Source: Arthrobacter sp. APC 3897 (lineage in GTDB: Bacteria; Actinomycetota; Actinomycetes; Actinomycetales; Micrococcaceae). From it: a DNA stretch of 64,000 nucleotides. The notes beneath the pieces were generated by a model that was given only the letters and a program-made list of their open reading frames with translations, did no database searches and had not been told where the DNA came from. The position numbers and the translations under genes are program-made. The DNA lies in NCBI RefSeq assembly GCF_030407495.1, contig NZ_JASDDG010000014.1, forward strand, positions 1 through 64,000, in the 5' to 3' direction. Positions 14,780 to 22,694 of the stretch are shown here, piece after piece. The first letter of the stretch is position 1, and every line of letters begins with the position of its first letter.

Positions 14780-15895
14780 GTGACAAACGTGCGTGCCGAA
14801 TCCGCTCTCTCAAGGTCCGCAGCCTCCGTTCGACGCGATGCGCCGACGCCTCCCCGCGGACTGCTCATCGAGTGGGATCCGGCGACCTACAGGAGAACAC
14901 TCGACCGGTTTGCCAAAGACCAGCAGATCGCTGTCCCCTCCCGGGAAAAGGAGGCAGGCTCTCCCTTTGGCTTCCGCCTCCGGGTCCTGGATGCGGATGT
15001 TCCCACGCCCGTTATGATGCACCCGCGATGGGATCAGGCGCTGACAGGTTTTGTCAGGGAACAGGCCAGGGGCCTGCCGCTGAACGCCGGAAATCGAAAC
15101 TACAAGGACCGCAATCCGAAGTGTGAGGTGGCCATAGCCCTTACACCCCTGCGCGTGCTGGCCGGGGAACGGTCCATCGACGATCTTCAGGCCATCGCTG
15201 ACGGGCTGGAGCTGCCCTGGCTGCGCTCCTATCTTTCCTTCCGGCATGAGACGGTCATCCATTCCGTACTGCGCATGTCGCCGCAGGAAACCACAGCTGC
15301 CCTTCGGGAAACAGCCGAAGCCGCCGGCCGGATCCGGCACCTTGACGGACCGGCCGGCGAGGCGGTCATCGCAGTGCGGCGGCTGCAGCAGCAATTCCCC
15401 CACGACAGGGGGATCCTGCTGGCCGTCTGCATGCAGCTGATGCAGCTGGATCCGGGGCAGGCAGCGGTAATTCCTCCCGGTTGCCTGCATGCCTATCTGT
15501 CCGGCCAGGCGGTGCTCGTCATGGGCACCTCGGACAACGCGCTGCACGCCGGATTGACCACCGAGCACGTGGACCTCTGCGAACTGCAGCAGCTGACCGG
15601 CGCCGGGCAGCCGCAGCCTGCCGTCCTGCCCGTACTTGACGTCGGTGACGGCGAGCAGCGGATTCCGCTCTGGAGCGACGATCTGGACCTGCGGCGGGTG
15701 GTCGTGGGTGAGGATCCAAAGTCCGTCCGTGTGGGCCCCTTCAGCGTAGTGCTGGCCGCGATGGATACTGCGTCCGTCACGGTGGAAGGGGCCACGGCGG
15801 AGATGTTGCCCGAATCCAAGATCCTGTACGCCGGGGATCCGGTGACGGCCACCCTTACCGGCCCGGCCCAGATGTTCGTGGCATCGATGCTCTAG
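14780..15895 (+). CDS. ManA-like (type I mannose-6-phosphate isomerase) degenerate paralogue
   Basis: A 371-residue protein related to type I phosphomannose isomerase, a zinc cupin enzyme. Shared parts are VMMHPRWDQALTGF, NYKDRNPKCEVAIALTPLRVL and IPPGCLHAYLSGQAVLVMGTSDNALHAGLT (split here by family knowledge into the metal-binding blocks). The usual N-terminal block (YAWGS and the ELWMGAHP region) is missing or replaced, and the Gln zinc ligand of Q-V-H-P reads Met (VMMHP). The glutamate and the LHAYL histidine remain. Activity is therefore doubtful; it could be a binding protein or an altered isomerase. The start GTG 14780 follows an in-frame stop immediately, so it cannot begin further upstream. 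Confidence 0.8.
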   Translation: MTNVRAESALSRSAASVRRDAPTPPRGLLIEWDPATYRRTLDRFAKDQQIAVPSREKEAGSPFGFRLRVLDADVPTPVMMHPRWDQALTGFVREQARGLPLNAGNRNYKDRNPKCEVAIALTPLRVLAGERSIDDLQAIADGLELPWLRSYLSFRHETVIHSVLRMSPQETTAALRETAEAAGRIRHLDGPAGEAVIAVRRLQQQFPHDRGILLAVCMQLMQLDPGQAAVIPPGCLHAYLSGQAVLVMGTSDNALHAGLTTEHVDLCELQQLTGAGQPQPAVLPVLDVGDGEQRIPLWSDDLDLRRVVVGEDPKSVRVGPFSVVLAAMDTASVTVEGATAEMLPESKILYAGDPVTATLTGPAQMFVASML

Positions 15896-15930
15896 CCGGA
15901 CCGGCCGGCAGACAACCGGCTGCAGACAGA

Positions 15931-15969
15931 CAGCGGAGGGAGGACACCATTGGTGCCCTCCCTCCGCTG
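15931..15969. terminator. Bidirectional terminator
   Basis: CAGCGGAGGGAGG...CACC / GGTG...CCTCCCTCCGCTG forms a long, nearly perfect stem around ATT. It separates the convergent ManA-like gene (plus) and glpD (minus). Confidence 0.85.
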
Positions 15970-15987
15970 TTGAGATTTCCGCCGCTG

Positions 15988-17724
15988 CTAGACGGCTGCC
16001 GGAATCTTCATGCCGTGCATGTTCACCAGCAGTTCGCGGGCGGCCTTCACCTGGGTGCGGGCTTCTTCGTCATCCCAGCCCAGCTGAGGGGCGAGGAGGC
16101 CGGCGAGCTCGTTCAGCATTTCCTCGGTCACGAGGCCGCGGAAGGCCAGTGACGTGCGCCGGATGAGGATGTCGGACAGGCGGGTAACCTGCTCGTTTTC
16201 CACCATGTAGGTCAGTTCGCGCGTGCTGAGCTCGGGGGTGGACGCCAGCAGCTGGTCTCCGCCCTGGGCCAGGAAGGCCAGCACATCGGTGGCGCGGGTG
16301 CCGTAGCGGGTCAGCAGTACGCGGACGCGGTCACGGTCGGCAACTTCGCTGGCGGTGCGGTTGACCCACAGGCGCTCCTCGGCCTCGGTGCGCGGGAAGT
16401 CCCTGCCGCCGCCGATCGCCAGTTCCGACGTCGCCGTCTTGCGCGGCATGCCCAGAGCGGTCATGGCCTCGGAAGCGAGGTTTTCGGACAGCGCGCGGAA
16501 CGTCGTCCACTTTCCGCCGACGAGGGACAGCGTGGTGACGTTCTTGCTGCCGCGCTTGTCACTGCGCTTTTCGATGCGGTAGTCGCGGGACCCAAAACCC
16601 GGCTGCGTGTCGTCGTGCCTGGGCAGCGGCCGGACACCGGAGAAGGTGTAGACGATGTGGTCGCGGCGCACGTCGATGGTCGGGAACACGTGGGCGACGA
16701 GCTCGAAGAAGTACTCGATTTCCTCGTCCGTGCAGATCGAGTCCTCGGTGATGTCGGCGTCGATATCCGTGGTGCCTACGAGCACACGGTCACCCATCGG
16801 GTAGATCAGGACAATGCGGCCGTCGGTGTGTTCGAAGAACAGCTCGCGCCCGTTGCAGGCTTCGAGCAGCTCCGGGTGGTCCAGGACAATGTGTGAGCCC
16901 TTGGTGCCGCCCATGAAGGAGGTGCGCTTGCCGAAGGAATCGTTGGTTTCGTCCACCCAGGCGCCGGTGGCGTTGATGACGACGTCGGCCTCGAACAGGA
17001 ATTCTTCACCGGTCAGTTCGTCGCGCAGCAGGGTGCCGGCGTCGGTGGTGCCCACGGCGGAAACATAGTTGCTGGCGCGGGACTCTTTGTTGGCCTCGAG
17101 GCCGTCGCGCAGCACATCCAGGGTCAGGCGCTCGGGGTTGTGCACCGAGGCATCGAAGTACGTGGCGGTGTACTTAACATCGGAACGCAGCTTGGGCAGT
17201 TCCTGCAGGGACTTCTTCTTGCCGACAAAGTTGTGGCGCGGAGCAACACGGCCGCCGCGGGAGAAGAAGTCGTACATCAGCAGGCCGGCCTTGATGAGCA
17301 CTGCACCGCGTTCGGTGTGCTTACCCTGCTTGTGCGTCAGGAAGCGCATCGGAGCTGCGGTGATGCCCGAGAAGGTGCTGGTGATCGGGATGGTGGTCTG
17401 CAGCGGCTTCACGTAGTGCGGTGCCAGGCGGAGCAGCGCATTGCGCTCGACGACGGACTCGTGAACGAGGCGGAACTCGCCGTTTTCCAGGTAGCGGATG
17501 CCGCCGTGGATCATGTGGGAGGAAGCGCCTGAAGCGCCCTGGCAGTAGTCCCCGCGTTCAACGAGTGCTACGTCCACGCCCTGCAGCGACAGGTCACGGA
17601 AGGTGCCTACGCCATTAATGCCGCCGCCCACGATCAGCACTGAGGCCCGGGGCCGGTCCTTCAACTGCTGCACCACCGGACGGACGGCGGTTTTTCCCTT
17701 GCTGGGGTTCACGGAATTGTCCAC
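15988..17724 (-). CDS. glpD: Aerobic glycerol-3-phosphate dehydrogenase
   Basis: A 578-residue FAD enzyme oxidising glycerol-3-phosphate to dihydroxyacetone phosphate and passing electrons to the quinone pool at the membrane. It has the Rossmann motif VLIVGGGINGVG, the GlpD signatures CQGASGASSHMIHGGIRYL and GGKWTTFR, and a C-terminal helical domain. The reading frame continues to ATG 17826, but GTG 17724 has a clear ribosome site (TTTGGAG, 8 nt) and yields the usual N-terminus before the Rossmann fold, so I prefer it. It is divergent from a SorC-type regulator gene at 17868, a plausible controller. No glpK or glpF is adjacent. Confidence 0.95.
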   Translation of the reverse strand: MDNSVNPSKGKTAVRPVVQQLKDRPRASVLIVGGGINGVGTFRDLSLQGVDVALVERGDYCQGASGASSHMIHGGIRYLENGEFRLVHESVVERNALLRLAPHYVKPLQTTIPITSTFSGITAAPMRFLTHKQGKHTERGAVLIKAGLLMYDFFSRGGRVAPRHNFVGKKKSLQELPKLRSDVKYTATYFDASVHNPERLTLDVLRDGLEANKESRASNYVSAVGTTDAGTLLRDELTGEEFLFEADVVINATGAWVDETNDSFGKRTSFMGGTKGSHIVLDHPELLEACNGRELFFEHTDGRIVLIYPMGDRVLVGTTDIDADITEDSICTDEEIEYFFELVAHVFPTIDVRRDHIVYTFSGVRPLPRHDDTQPGFGSRDYRIEKRSDKRGSKNVTTLSLVGGKWTTFRALSENLASEAMTALGMPRKTATSELAIGGGRDFPRTEAEERLWVNRTASEVADRDRVRVLLTRYGTRATDVLAFLAQGGDQLLASTPELSTRELTYMVENEQVTRLSDILIRRTSLAFRGLVTEEMLNELAGLLAPQLGWDDEEARTQVKAARELLVNMHGMKIPAAV

Positions 17725-17803
17725 GACTATCTCCAAACGCTTCTGTGGCGGCTTTGCCATATCCATCCATGCTCGAAGCCCGGAGGCCGCAGCATCGAGC
17801 CGA

Positions 17804-17817
17804 TGCACAAACGTGCA
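17804..17817. promoter_or_regulatory. Candidate operator TGCAC-N4-GTGCA between glpD and the SorC regulator gene
   Basis: A perfect inverted repeat TGCAC (17804-17808) and GTGCA (17813-17817) lies midway in the 143-bp divergent gap. Its position fits a site for the adjacent SorC/DeoR-like regulator. It falls inside the extended reading frame of glpD, which supports the shorter GTG start chosen for that gene. Confidence 0.45.
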
Positions 17818-17867
17818 CCCTGACATAATGGATACATGACGATCTCTGCGGTTTTGATGGACTACAA

Positions 17868-18875
17868 GTGAACATTGGTGTCACTTCCCGCTCGGCGGCA
17901 CGTGCCGGGGAGCCCTCGGCCCTTCAGGCGGAGGGACGCGACCGGGACGCATTGCGCGCGGCACAGATGTATTACCTGCAGAACCTCACCATGGAGGCCA
18001 TTGCCCGCGAACTGCGGATCTCCCGTTCAACGGTTTCCCGCCTGCTCTCGCATGCCCGCAGCACCGGGCTGGTGGAAATCAGGATCAAGAGCGCAGCCGA
18101 CCGGGCGCCGGCACTGGAGCGGGAGATCAGTTCCCGCTTCGGGGTCCACGCCAAGGTGGTTCCGGTGGCGGAAGGTGTCTCTCCCGCCCAGATCCTGCAG
18201 CGCGTTGCCGTCCAGGCCGCGCACCACATCAATCCCCTGATCGATTCCGACGCAATTGTCGGCGTCGCCTGGGGCTCCACGCTGACCGCCGTCAGCCAGC
18301 ATCTGGGAGTGAAGGACACCCACGACAGCACAGTGGTGCAGATGAACGGTGCCGGCAACTTCCGCACCTCGGGCATCACGTATGCCAGTGAAATCCTGCA
18401 GCGCTTCGGCCATGCCTACGGCGCACGCGTGGTGCAGTTCCCGGTCCCGGCGTTTTTCGACCACACGGAGACCAAGGAAGCCATGTGGCGGGAACGTCCG
18501 GTGAAGCGGGTGCTGGACCTGCAGGCCCGGATGAACACCGCCATTTTTGGAGTCGGCTCCATGGAGGCCGGCGTTCCGAGCCACGTCTACAACGGTGCGT
18601 ACCTTGATGAAGAAGACCTGGATGACCTGATGGCGGAGGGAGTGGTGGGTGATGTGGCCACCATGTTCTACCGCGAAGACGGCACCTGGGACGGCATCAG
18701 CCTCAATGCCCGCAGCACCGGACCGGAGCTGGGCCAGCTGCGCCAGGTGCCGCGCCGCATCTGCGTCGTAGCGGGGGAAGCAAAAACCGCCAGCCTCCTC
18801 GGTGCCCTGCGGGCTGGCCTGGTGACGGACCTGATCCTGGATGAGAATTCCGCCCGCCGGCTGGCTTCCTGCTGA
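17868..18875 (+). CDS. SorC/DeoR-type sugar-binding transcriptional regulator
   Basis: A 335-residue regulator. The helix-turn-helix near the N-terminus (LTMEAIARELRISRSTVSRLLSHARSTGLVEI, split by helix at about residues 40-71) is followed by a large sugar-phosphate-binding domain with VGVAWGSTL, NGAGNF and GSMEAG, as in SorC, LsrR and CggR proteins. Effectors are usually phosphorylated sugars or polyols. Its divergent position suggests control of glpD, with glycerol-3-phosphate or a related triose phosphate as a possible effector, though this is inference. The start GTG 17868 has no strong ribosome site; GTG 17878 is out of frame with it. Confidence 0.88.
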   Translation: MNIGVTSRSAARAGEPSALQAEGRDRDALRAAQMYYLQNLTMEAIARELRISRSTVSRLLSHARSTGLVEIRIKSAADRAPALEREISSRFGVHAKVVPVAEGVSPAQILQRVAVQAAHHINPLIDSDAIVGVAWGSTLTAVSQHLGVKDTHDSTVVQMNGAGNFRTSGITYASEILQRFGHAYGARVVQFPVPAFFDHTETKEAMWRERPVKRVLDLQARMNTAIFGVGSMEAGVPSHVYNGAYLDEEDLDDLMAEGVVGDVATMFYREDGTWDGISLNARSTGPELGQLRQVPRRICVVAGEAKTASLLGALRAGLVTDLILDENSARRLASC

Positions 18876-18887
18876 TGCGGCGTACTT

Positions 18888-19598
18888 CTAGCGCACTGTG
18901 GCCGGCCGCAGCAGCAACCAGGTCCCGGTGGCGGAAAGTACCACCGCACCGACGGCCGCGGCCCCGAGCCACCATAGCCGGAAAGCCGCAGTGATCGCTG
19001 CCGCTTGGGGAACGAGGATGATGACCGCCAGCAAAAGAGCGAGGACAAGGACGCCGGCGATCAGTTGAGGACCAATCGCACCGAAGCGCACCCATGCGGC
19101 GGCAAAGACTCCCCCGACGGTGAGCGTGGTCAGCACTCCGAAGAAGACGATCGGCAGCAGACGCAGCGGGTCGCCGCCGCCGAGGACGTAGATGTCGAAG
19201 ATATAGAAGCCGGCGAACCAATGATTCGTGGCAATTTCAATGGCGTTCAACACAGCCAGGAGCAGGGCGACGTAAGAGGCTGCGATTGCGTTCCAGATCA
19301 GGGTGCCGGCGACGAAATCGCGTCGCGTAGCTCCGAGAGCCAGCGCGAAGGGAAATGTAGTTGCCACCCTGGCAACGCCGAGATAACCAAAGAAACCCGC
19401 CAGGGCATAGACGATTCCGGGGTTGCTTTGGGAGCCCTGGATCCAGGCTTCACTACCCGGTTGACTTCCGGAGCGCCAGAAGACCAGTGCGATAAGCACG
19501 GAAATGACGGCAACGGATCCAGCGATGGACAGCGGCACGACAAACGTTTCTGTCCGCCGGTTGAGGTGGAATTTTACGGTCGAGACGACGGCGTTCAT
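18888..19598 (-). CDS. ABC-2-type permease subunit of a YtrA-controlled exporter
   Basis: A 236-residue integral membrane protein with about six helices and no soluble domain, typical of small ABC-2 permeases. Its ATG (19598) overlaps the stop of the ATPase gene (ATGA), so the two proteins form one transporter. With the upstream GntR gene this makes the common actinobacterial and firmicute YtrA-ABC module, often induced by cell-envelope antibiotics. Substrate unknown. Confidence 0.85.
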   Translation of the reverse strand: MNAVVSTVKFHLNRRTETFVVPLSIAGSVAVISVLIALVFWRSGSQPGSEAWIQGSQSNPGIVYALAGFFGYLGVARVATTFPFALALGATRRDFVAGTLIWNAIAASYVALLLAVLNAIEIATNHWFAGFYIFDIYVLGGGDPLRLLPIVFFGVLTTLTVGGVFAAAWVRFGAIGPQLIAGVLVLALLLAVIILVPQAAAITAAFRLWWLGAAAVGAVVLSATGTWLLLRPATVR

Positions 19599-20506
19599 GC
19601 GTGTGCCCCTTTGTTGGTGCGGACGGGCTCCGGTGCTGTTGCAGCGGAGCCGTAACCGGCGACGAGTTGTTGGAGCGTTGCCGGCGAGACGGCGGCCCCG
19701 AGGGTGTGCGCCCGGAACCCGAGGCCGGCGTCGGCTGTTCCGCCGACGGTGACTGACCTGAGGCCGCCCACCGTGTGTGAGGCAAGCAGGGTCCGTCCGC
19801 CCACGAGCTCCTCGACAACCTGCGCCGGGCCGCTGACGGTAAACGCCAGGGTGGAGGTTTCTTCGCTGGCGCAGTCGACATACACCCGGCCCCGGTCAAC
19901 AATCAGGACCCGGTCAAAGAGGGCCTCGGATTCCTCAATGAGGTGGGTGGAGAGCATGACGGTACGGGGGTGTTCCGCAAAGTCACGAAGAAGCATGTTG
20001 TGAAAAAACGCCCGCGCCGTGGCATCAAGGCCGAGGTATGGCTCGTCGAGCAGCGTGAGGGGCGCCCGGGATGCGAGGGCCAAAACGACGGCGACGGAAG
20101 AAAGCTGTCCCCGGGAGAATTTCTTGATCGGGGTCCTGTCCGGGATACGGAACCCTTCCACGAGTTCGGCGGCGACATCGGAGCTCCAATTCGGCGCGAA
20201 ATCCGGAGCGATCCGCAGCACATGATGCAGTCGATAACCGTCTGGGTACCGCTGGTTGTCACGGATGAAACTGATCTGCGACAGGAGCGCCTTATTCTCA
20301 AAGGGATCCTGCCCGAAGACCTCAACCGTGCCTGAGCTGGGACGGTCCTGGCCGGCGAGGATCGACATAATCGTTGTCTTGCCGGCACCGTTCCGGCCGA
20401 GCAGCCCGCAAATGGAGCCTTCCGGCGCGGAGAGCGTAATGTCTTCCAAGGCCTTCACCTGCCCGAAGACACGGCTCAGGGAGCGGATGTCGATTGCGTT
20501 AGTCAT
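19595..20506 (-). CDS. ABC transporter ATPase (YtrB-like)
   Basis: A 303-residue ATPase with Walker A GRNGAGKTT (about residues 37-45), Walker B LTLLDEPYLGLD and switch His in STHLIEE. The signature is unusual: FSRGQLSS replaces LSGGQ, as in many YtrB-type proteins. The C-terminal hundred residues form an accessory domain. The start ATG overlaps the stop of the GntR gene and the gene's own stop overlaps the permease start, giving a strictly coupled three-gene unit. Confidence 0.92.
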   Translation of the reverse strand: MTNAIDIRSLSRVFGQVKALEDITLSAPEGSICGLLGRNGAGKTTIMSILAGQDRPSSGTVEVFGQDPFENKALLSQISFIRDNQRYPDGYRLHHVLRIAPDFAPNWSSDVAAELVEGFRIPDRTPIKKFSRGQLSSVAVVLALASRAPLTLLDEPYLGLDATARAFFHNMLLRDFAEHPRTVMLSTHLIEESEALFDRVLIVDRGRVYVDCASEETSTLAFTVSGPAQVVEELVGGRTLLASHTVGGLRSVTVGGTADAGLGFRAHTLGAAVSPATLQQLVAGYGSAATAPEPVRTNKGAHA

Positions 20507-20898
20507 GCCGGATCCTGTTCGTCGATCATCGAATGCAGCTCAGCGGCTGTGAATTCCAGGACCGCGGCTTCTCGAAGAAGCGGCTGCACGTATTGTGTGC
20601 GGAACTCGTCGCGCCGCCGGGTGAGGAGTATTTTCCGCGCCCCGGTCGCGACGAACATGCCAATGCCCCGTTTTTTGTAAAGCACGCCCAGACTCACGAG
20701 CATGTTCACGCCTTTACTGGCGGTGGCAGGGTTCATCTGGTGAAACACGGCGAAGTCGGTGGCGGAGGGCACTGCTGTTTCCTCCGGATAGGCCCCGGAC
20801 ACAATATCGTCGGCAATCCTGGCAGCGAGCTGCTGGAAGATTGGACCCTCGCCTGTGAACATGATCACACGGTAGTCCATTAGTGGACTAATGGACAT
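20503..20898 (-). CDS. GntR-family regulator, YtrA subfamily
   Basis: A 131-residue regulator: N-terminal winged helix (GPIFQQLAARIADDIVSGAY, then ATDFAVFHQMNPATASKGVNMLVSLGVLYKK, listed here as separate helices) and a short C-terminal helical tail, the layout of YtrA repressors. The longest frame starts at ATG 20898. ATG 20880 and ATG 20862 are alternatives, and an 18-bp operator-like palindrome (20877-20894) lies across the first two. If that palindrome is the autoregulatory site, the true start may be ATG 20862 (MFTGEGPIFQQ). Translation is coupled to the ABC genes downstream. The upstream SDR gene ends only 13 bp away. Confidence 0.87.
   Translation of the reverse strand: MSISPLMDYRVIMFTGEGPIFQQLAARIADDIVSGAYPEETAVPSATDFAVFHQMNPATASKGVNMLVSLGVLYKKRGIGMFVATGARKILLTRRRDEFRTQYVQPLLREAAVLEFTAAELHSMIDEQDPA
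20877..20894. promoter_or_regulatory. Operator-like palindrome CCATTAGT-GG-ACTAATGG
   Basis: Perfect 8-bp arms around two bases, covering the putative first codons of the ytrA-type gene. YtrA-type repressors bind such palindromes near their own start. The site argues for a promoter at the end of the SDR gene and for a later translation start. Confidence 0.6.
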
Positions 20899-20911
20899 GG
20901 GTACCGGATAG

Positions 20912-21733
20912 TCAGGACTCCAGCGTTGCTATGGACCTGGACCACAAAGCCTCTGCCAGGTCAGGGTCCCGGGCATGCCTGTTGGTGCCGGCCACCTTCC
21001 CCCGCCGGTAATACTCGCCCGTCGCGTAGTCCTGCCCGGGAACAGCACCGGCAAGATAGACCAGTGTTCGGGCGGCGCCTTTCTCCGGAGTCAGCACCAG
21101 ATGCCGCAGGGGTGAATAGCCTGCACGGGTCGCCATGCCGTGCTCACCCAGGAAATTGGTGGCAACGAGGCCGGGGTGGAAGGTTGTGGAAGTTGCTCCC
21201 CTGAGCCGGTAGCGGCGGTCAAACTCGCGCGTAAACAGGATCAGCCCGAGTTTGGCTGCCGCATAGGCCCGGAAGGGCCGGTACCGCCTTTCCAGCTCCA
21301 GATCATCCGGATCCACGCGCCCCAAGAGGTTTGCCGCACTGGAGGTGTTGATCACGGTTCCGCCGGACTCCAGCAACCGGGACGTCAGCATCTGCGTGAG
21401 CAGGAAGGGAGCCAGATAGTTCACCTGGAAGGTCATCTCATGTCCGTCTCCGGTGATGCGCCGCTCCCGGCCGAACATTGCCCCGGCGTTGTTGGCCAGG
21501 ACATCGATGACGCCGCAGTGTGCCAGCAACTGGAGGGCCAGGTTCCGCACAGTGTCCAGCACAGCGAAATCAGCCACGAAGTACTCGCCGCCGGTGTGTG
21601 TCGCCACTGCGGCTGTCTTCGACGGCGACCGTCCCACCACCACCACGCGATGCCCCTCCTGGGCCAGCTGCCCTGCAGCGGCAGCGCCGATGCCGTCGCT
21701 GGCACCGGTGATCACGATGGTTTTGGGTATCAT
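20912..21733 (-). CDS. Short-chain dehydrogenase/reductase (tandem copy 2)
   Basis: A 273-residue SDR with NAD(P) motif TGASDGIG, NNAG, the catalytic NTSS and YAAAK (Ser, Tyr, Lys) and the HPGLV turn. It is strongly similar to the SDR encoded directly upstream (2 bp gap) and clearly arose with it by duplication. The shared blocks are GDGHEMTFQVNYLAPFLLT and LLES-GTVINTSS. The start is ATG 21733 (MIPKTIVITG); a longer frame overlaps the neighbour. The sequence is of the retinol-dehydrogenase/WW-oxidoreductase-like group. Substrate unknown. It ends 13 bp before the ytrA-type gene, so read-through is likely. Confidence 0.9.
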   Translation of the reverse strand: MIPKTIVITGASDGIGAAAAGQLAQEGHRVVVVGRSPSKTAAVATHTGGEYFVADFAVLDTVRNLALQLLAHCGVIDVLANNAGAMFGRERRITGDGHEMTFQVNYLAPFLLTQMLTSRLLESGGTVINTSSAANLLGRVDPDDLELERRYRPFRAYAAAKLGLILFTREFDRRYRLRGATSTTFHPGLVATNFLGEHGMATRAGYSPLRHLVLTPEKGAARTLVYLAGAVPGQDYATGEYYRRGKVAGTNRHARDPDLAEALWSRSIATLES

Positions 21734-21735
21734 GC

Positions 21736-22563
21736 TCAGGATTCCAGCATCGCCACCGACCGGTTCCACAACCCCAGGGCAAGGACCGCGTCCCGGGCCT
21801 GGCGATTCGGACGGGCAACCTTGCACCGCTCGAAGTACTCGCCCGTGGGATAGTCCTCCCCCGGTGTTCTCCCAGCCAGGAACAACAGCGTCCTGGCACC
21901 CTTTTCCGGGCTGCTCAGGAATAGGTGCTTCAGCGGGGTGTGATAGAGCGCGTGCATGGCCGAACCTTGGACGCCGGAGAAGCTGGACGCAATATTGCCC
22001 GGATGGAACGCCGTCGAGGTGGCACCGTGGGAGCGGTATCTGCGGTCGAATTCCTGGGTGAACAGGATCTGCTCCAGCTTGCTGTTTCCGTAGGCTTTAC
22101 GGGGGTTGTAGGACTTCTCCGATTCGAGGTCCTCCAGGTCCAGCCGGGCGAAGAGCCGGTTGGCGATGCTGGAGGTGTTGATGACGGTCCCCTGTGATTC
22201 CAGCAGCCGGTCGGTCAGCAGCCGGGTGAGAAGGAACGGCGCCAGATAATTCACCTGGAACGTCATCTCATGTCCGTCTCCGGTAACCTCGCGTTCCTTC
22301 CCGAAGATGGCGCCGGCATTGTTGGCCAGGACATCGATGCGGGGGTACCGCTGCAGCAGCTCCGAAGCCAGGTTCCGCACCTGGTTGAGGTCAGCGAAAT
22401 CGGCCAGCAGGAATTCGCCGCCGGTGTCTTCCGCGACGGCCGCTGTCTTCTCCGGGGAACGTCCCACCACCACTACTTGGTGGCCTTCCCGGCTGAGCCG
22501 GCGGGCGGCAGCCGCACCCACGCCGTCGGACCCGCCGGTGATCACGATGGTCTTGGAAACCAT
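21736..22563 (-). CDS. Short-chain dehydrogenase/reductase (tandem copy 1)
   Basis: A 275-residue SDR: cofactor motif TGGSDGVG, NNAG, catalytic NTSS and YGNSK, HPGNI. The arginine-rich stretch VVVVGRSPEKT after beta-2 suggests NADP preference. It shares long identical stretches with the following gene. This copy keeps FDRRYRSHGATSTAFHPG, paralleling FDRRYRLRGATSTTFHPG in its twin. It is probably the first gene of the transcript leading into the second SDR and perhaps the YtrA-ABC module. Confidence 0.9.
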   Translation of the reverse strand: MVSKTIVITGGSDGVGAAAARRLSREGHQVVVVGRSPEKTAAVAEDTGGEFLLADFADLNQVRNLASELLQRYPRIDVLANNAGAIFGKEREVTGDGHEMTFQVNYLAPFLLTRLLTDRLLESQGTVINTSSIANRLFARLDLEDLESEKSYNPRKAYGNSKLEQILFTQEFDRRYRSHGATSTAFHPGNIASSFSGVQGSAMHALYHTPLKHLFLSSPEKGARTLLFLAGRTPGEDYPTGEYFERCKVARPNRQARDAVLALGLWNRSVAMLES

Positions 22564-22694
22564 GGGCGTCTGCTTTCCTTGAAGTGCCGGGACGGCATCA
22601 CCCTAACGGCTGGGGCACCGGGAACGGTACCCCAGCCGCAGGACGCATCCATGGGTTTCGCCGGATGGGCCAGTATCCGGCAGCGTTGCGAAAA

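Noticed and set aside
17725-17826. GlpD N-terminal extension of 34 residues from ATG 17826
   Set aside because: GTG 17724 has a clear TTTGGAG site and the extension covers an operator-like palindrome.
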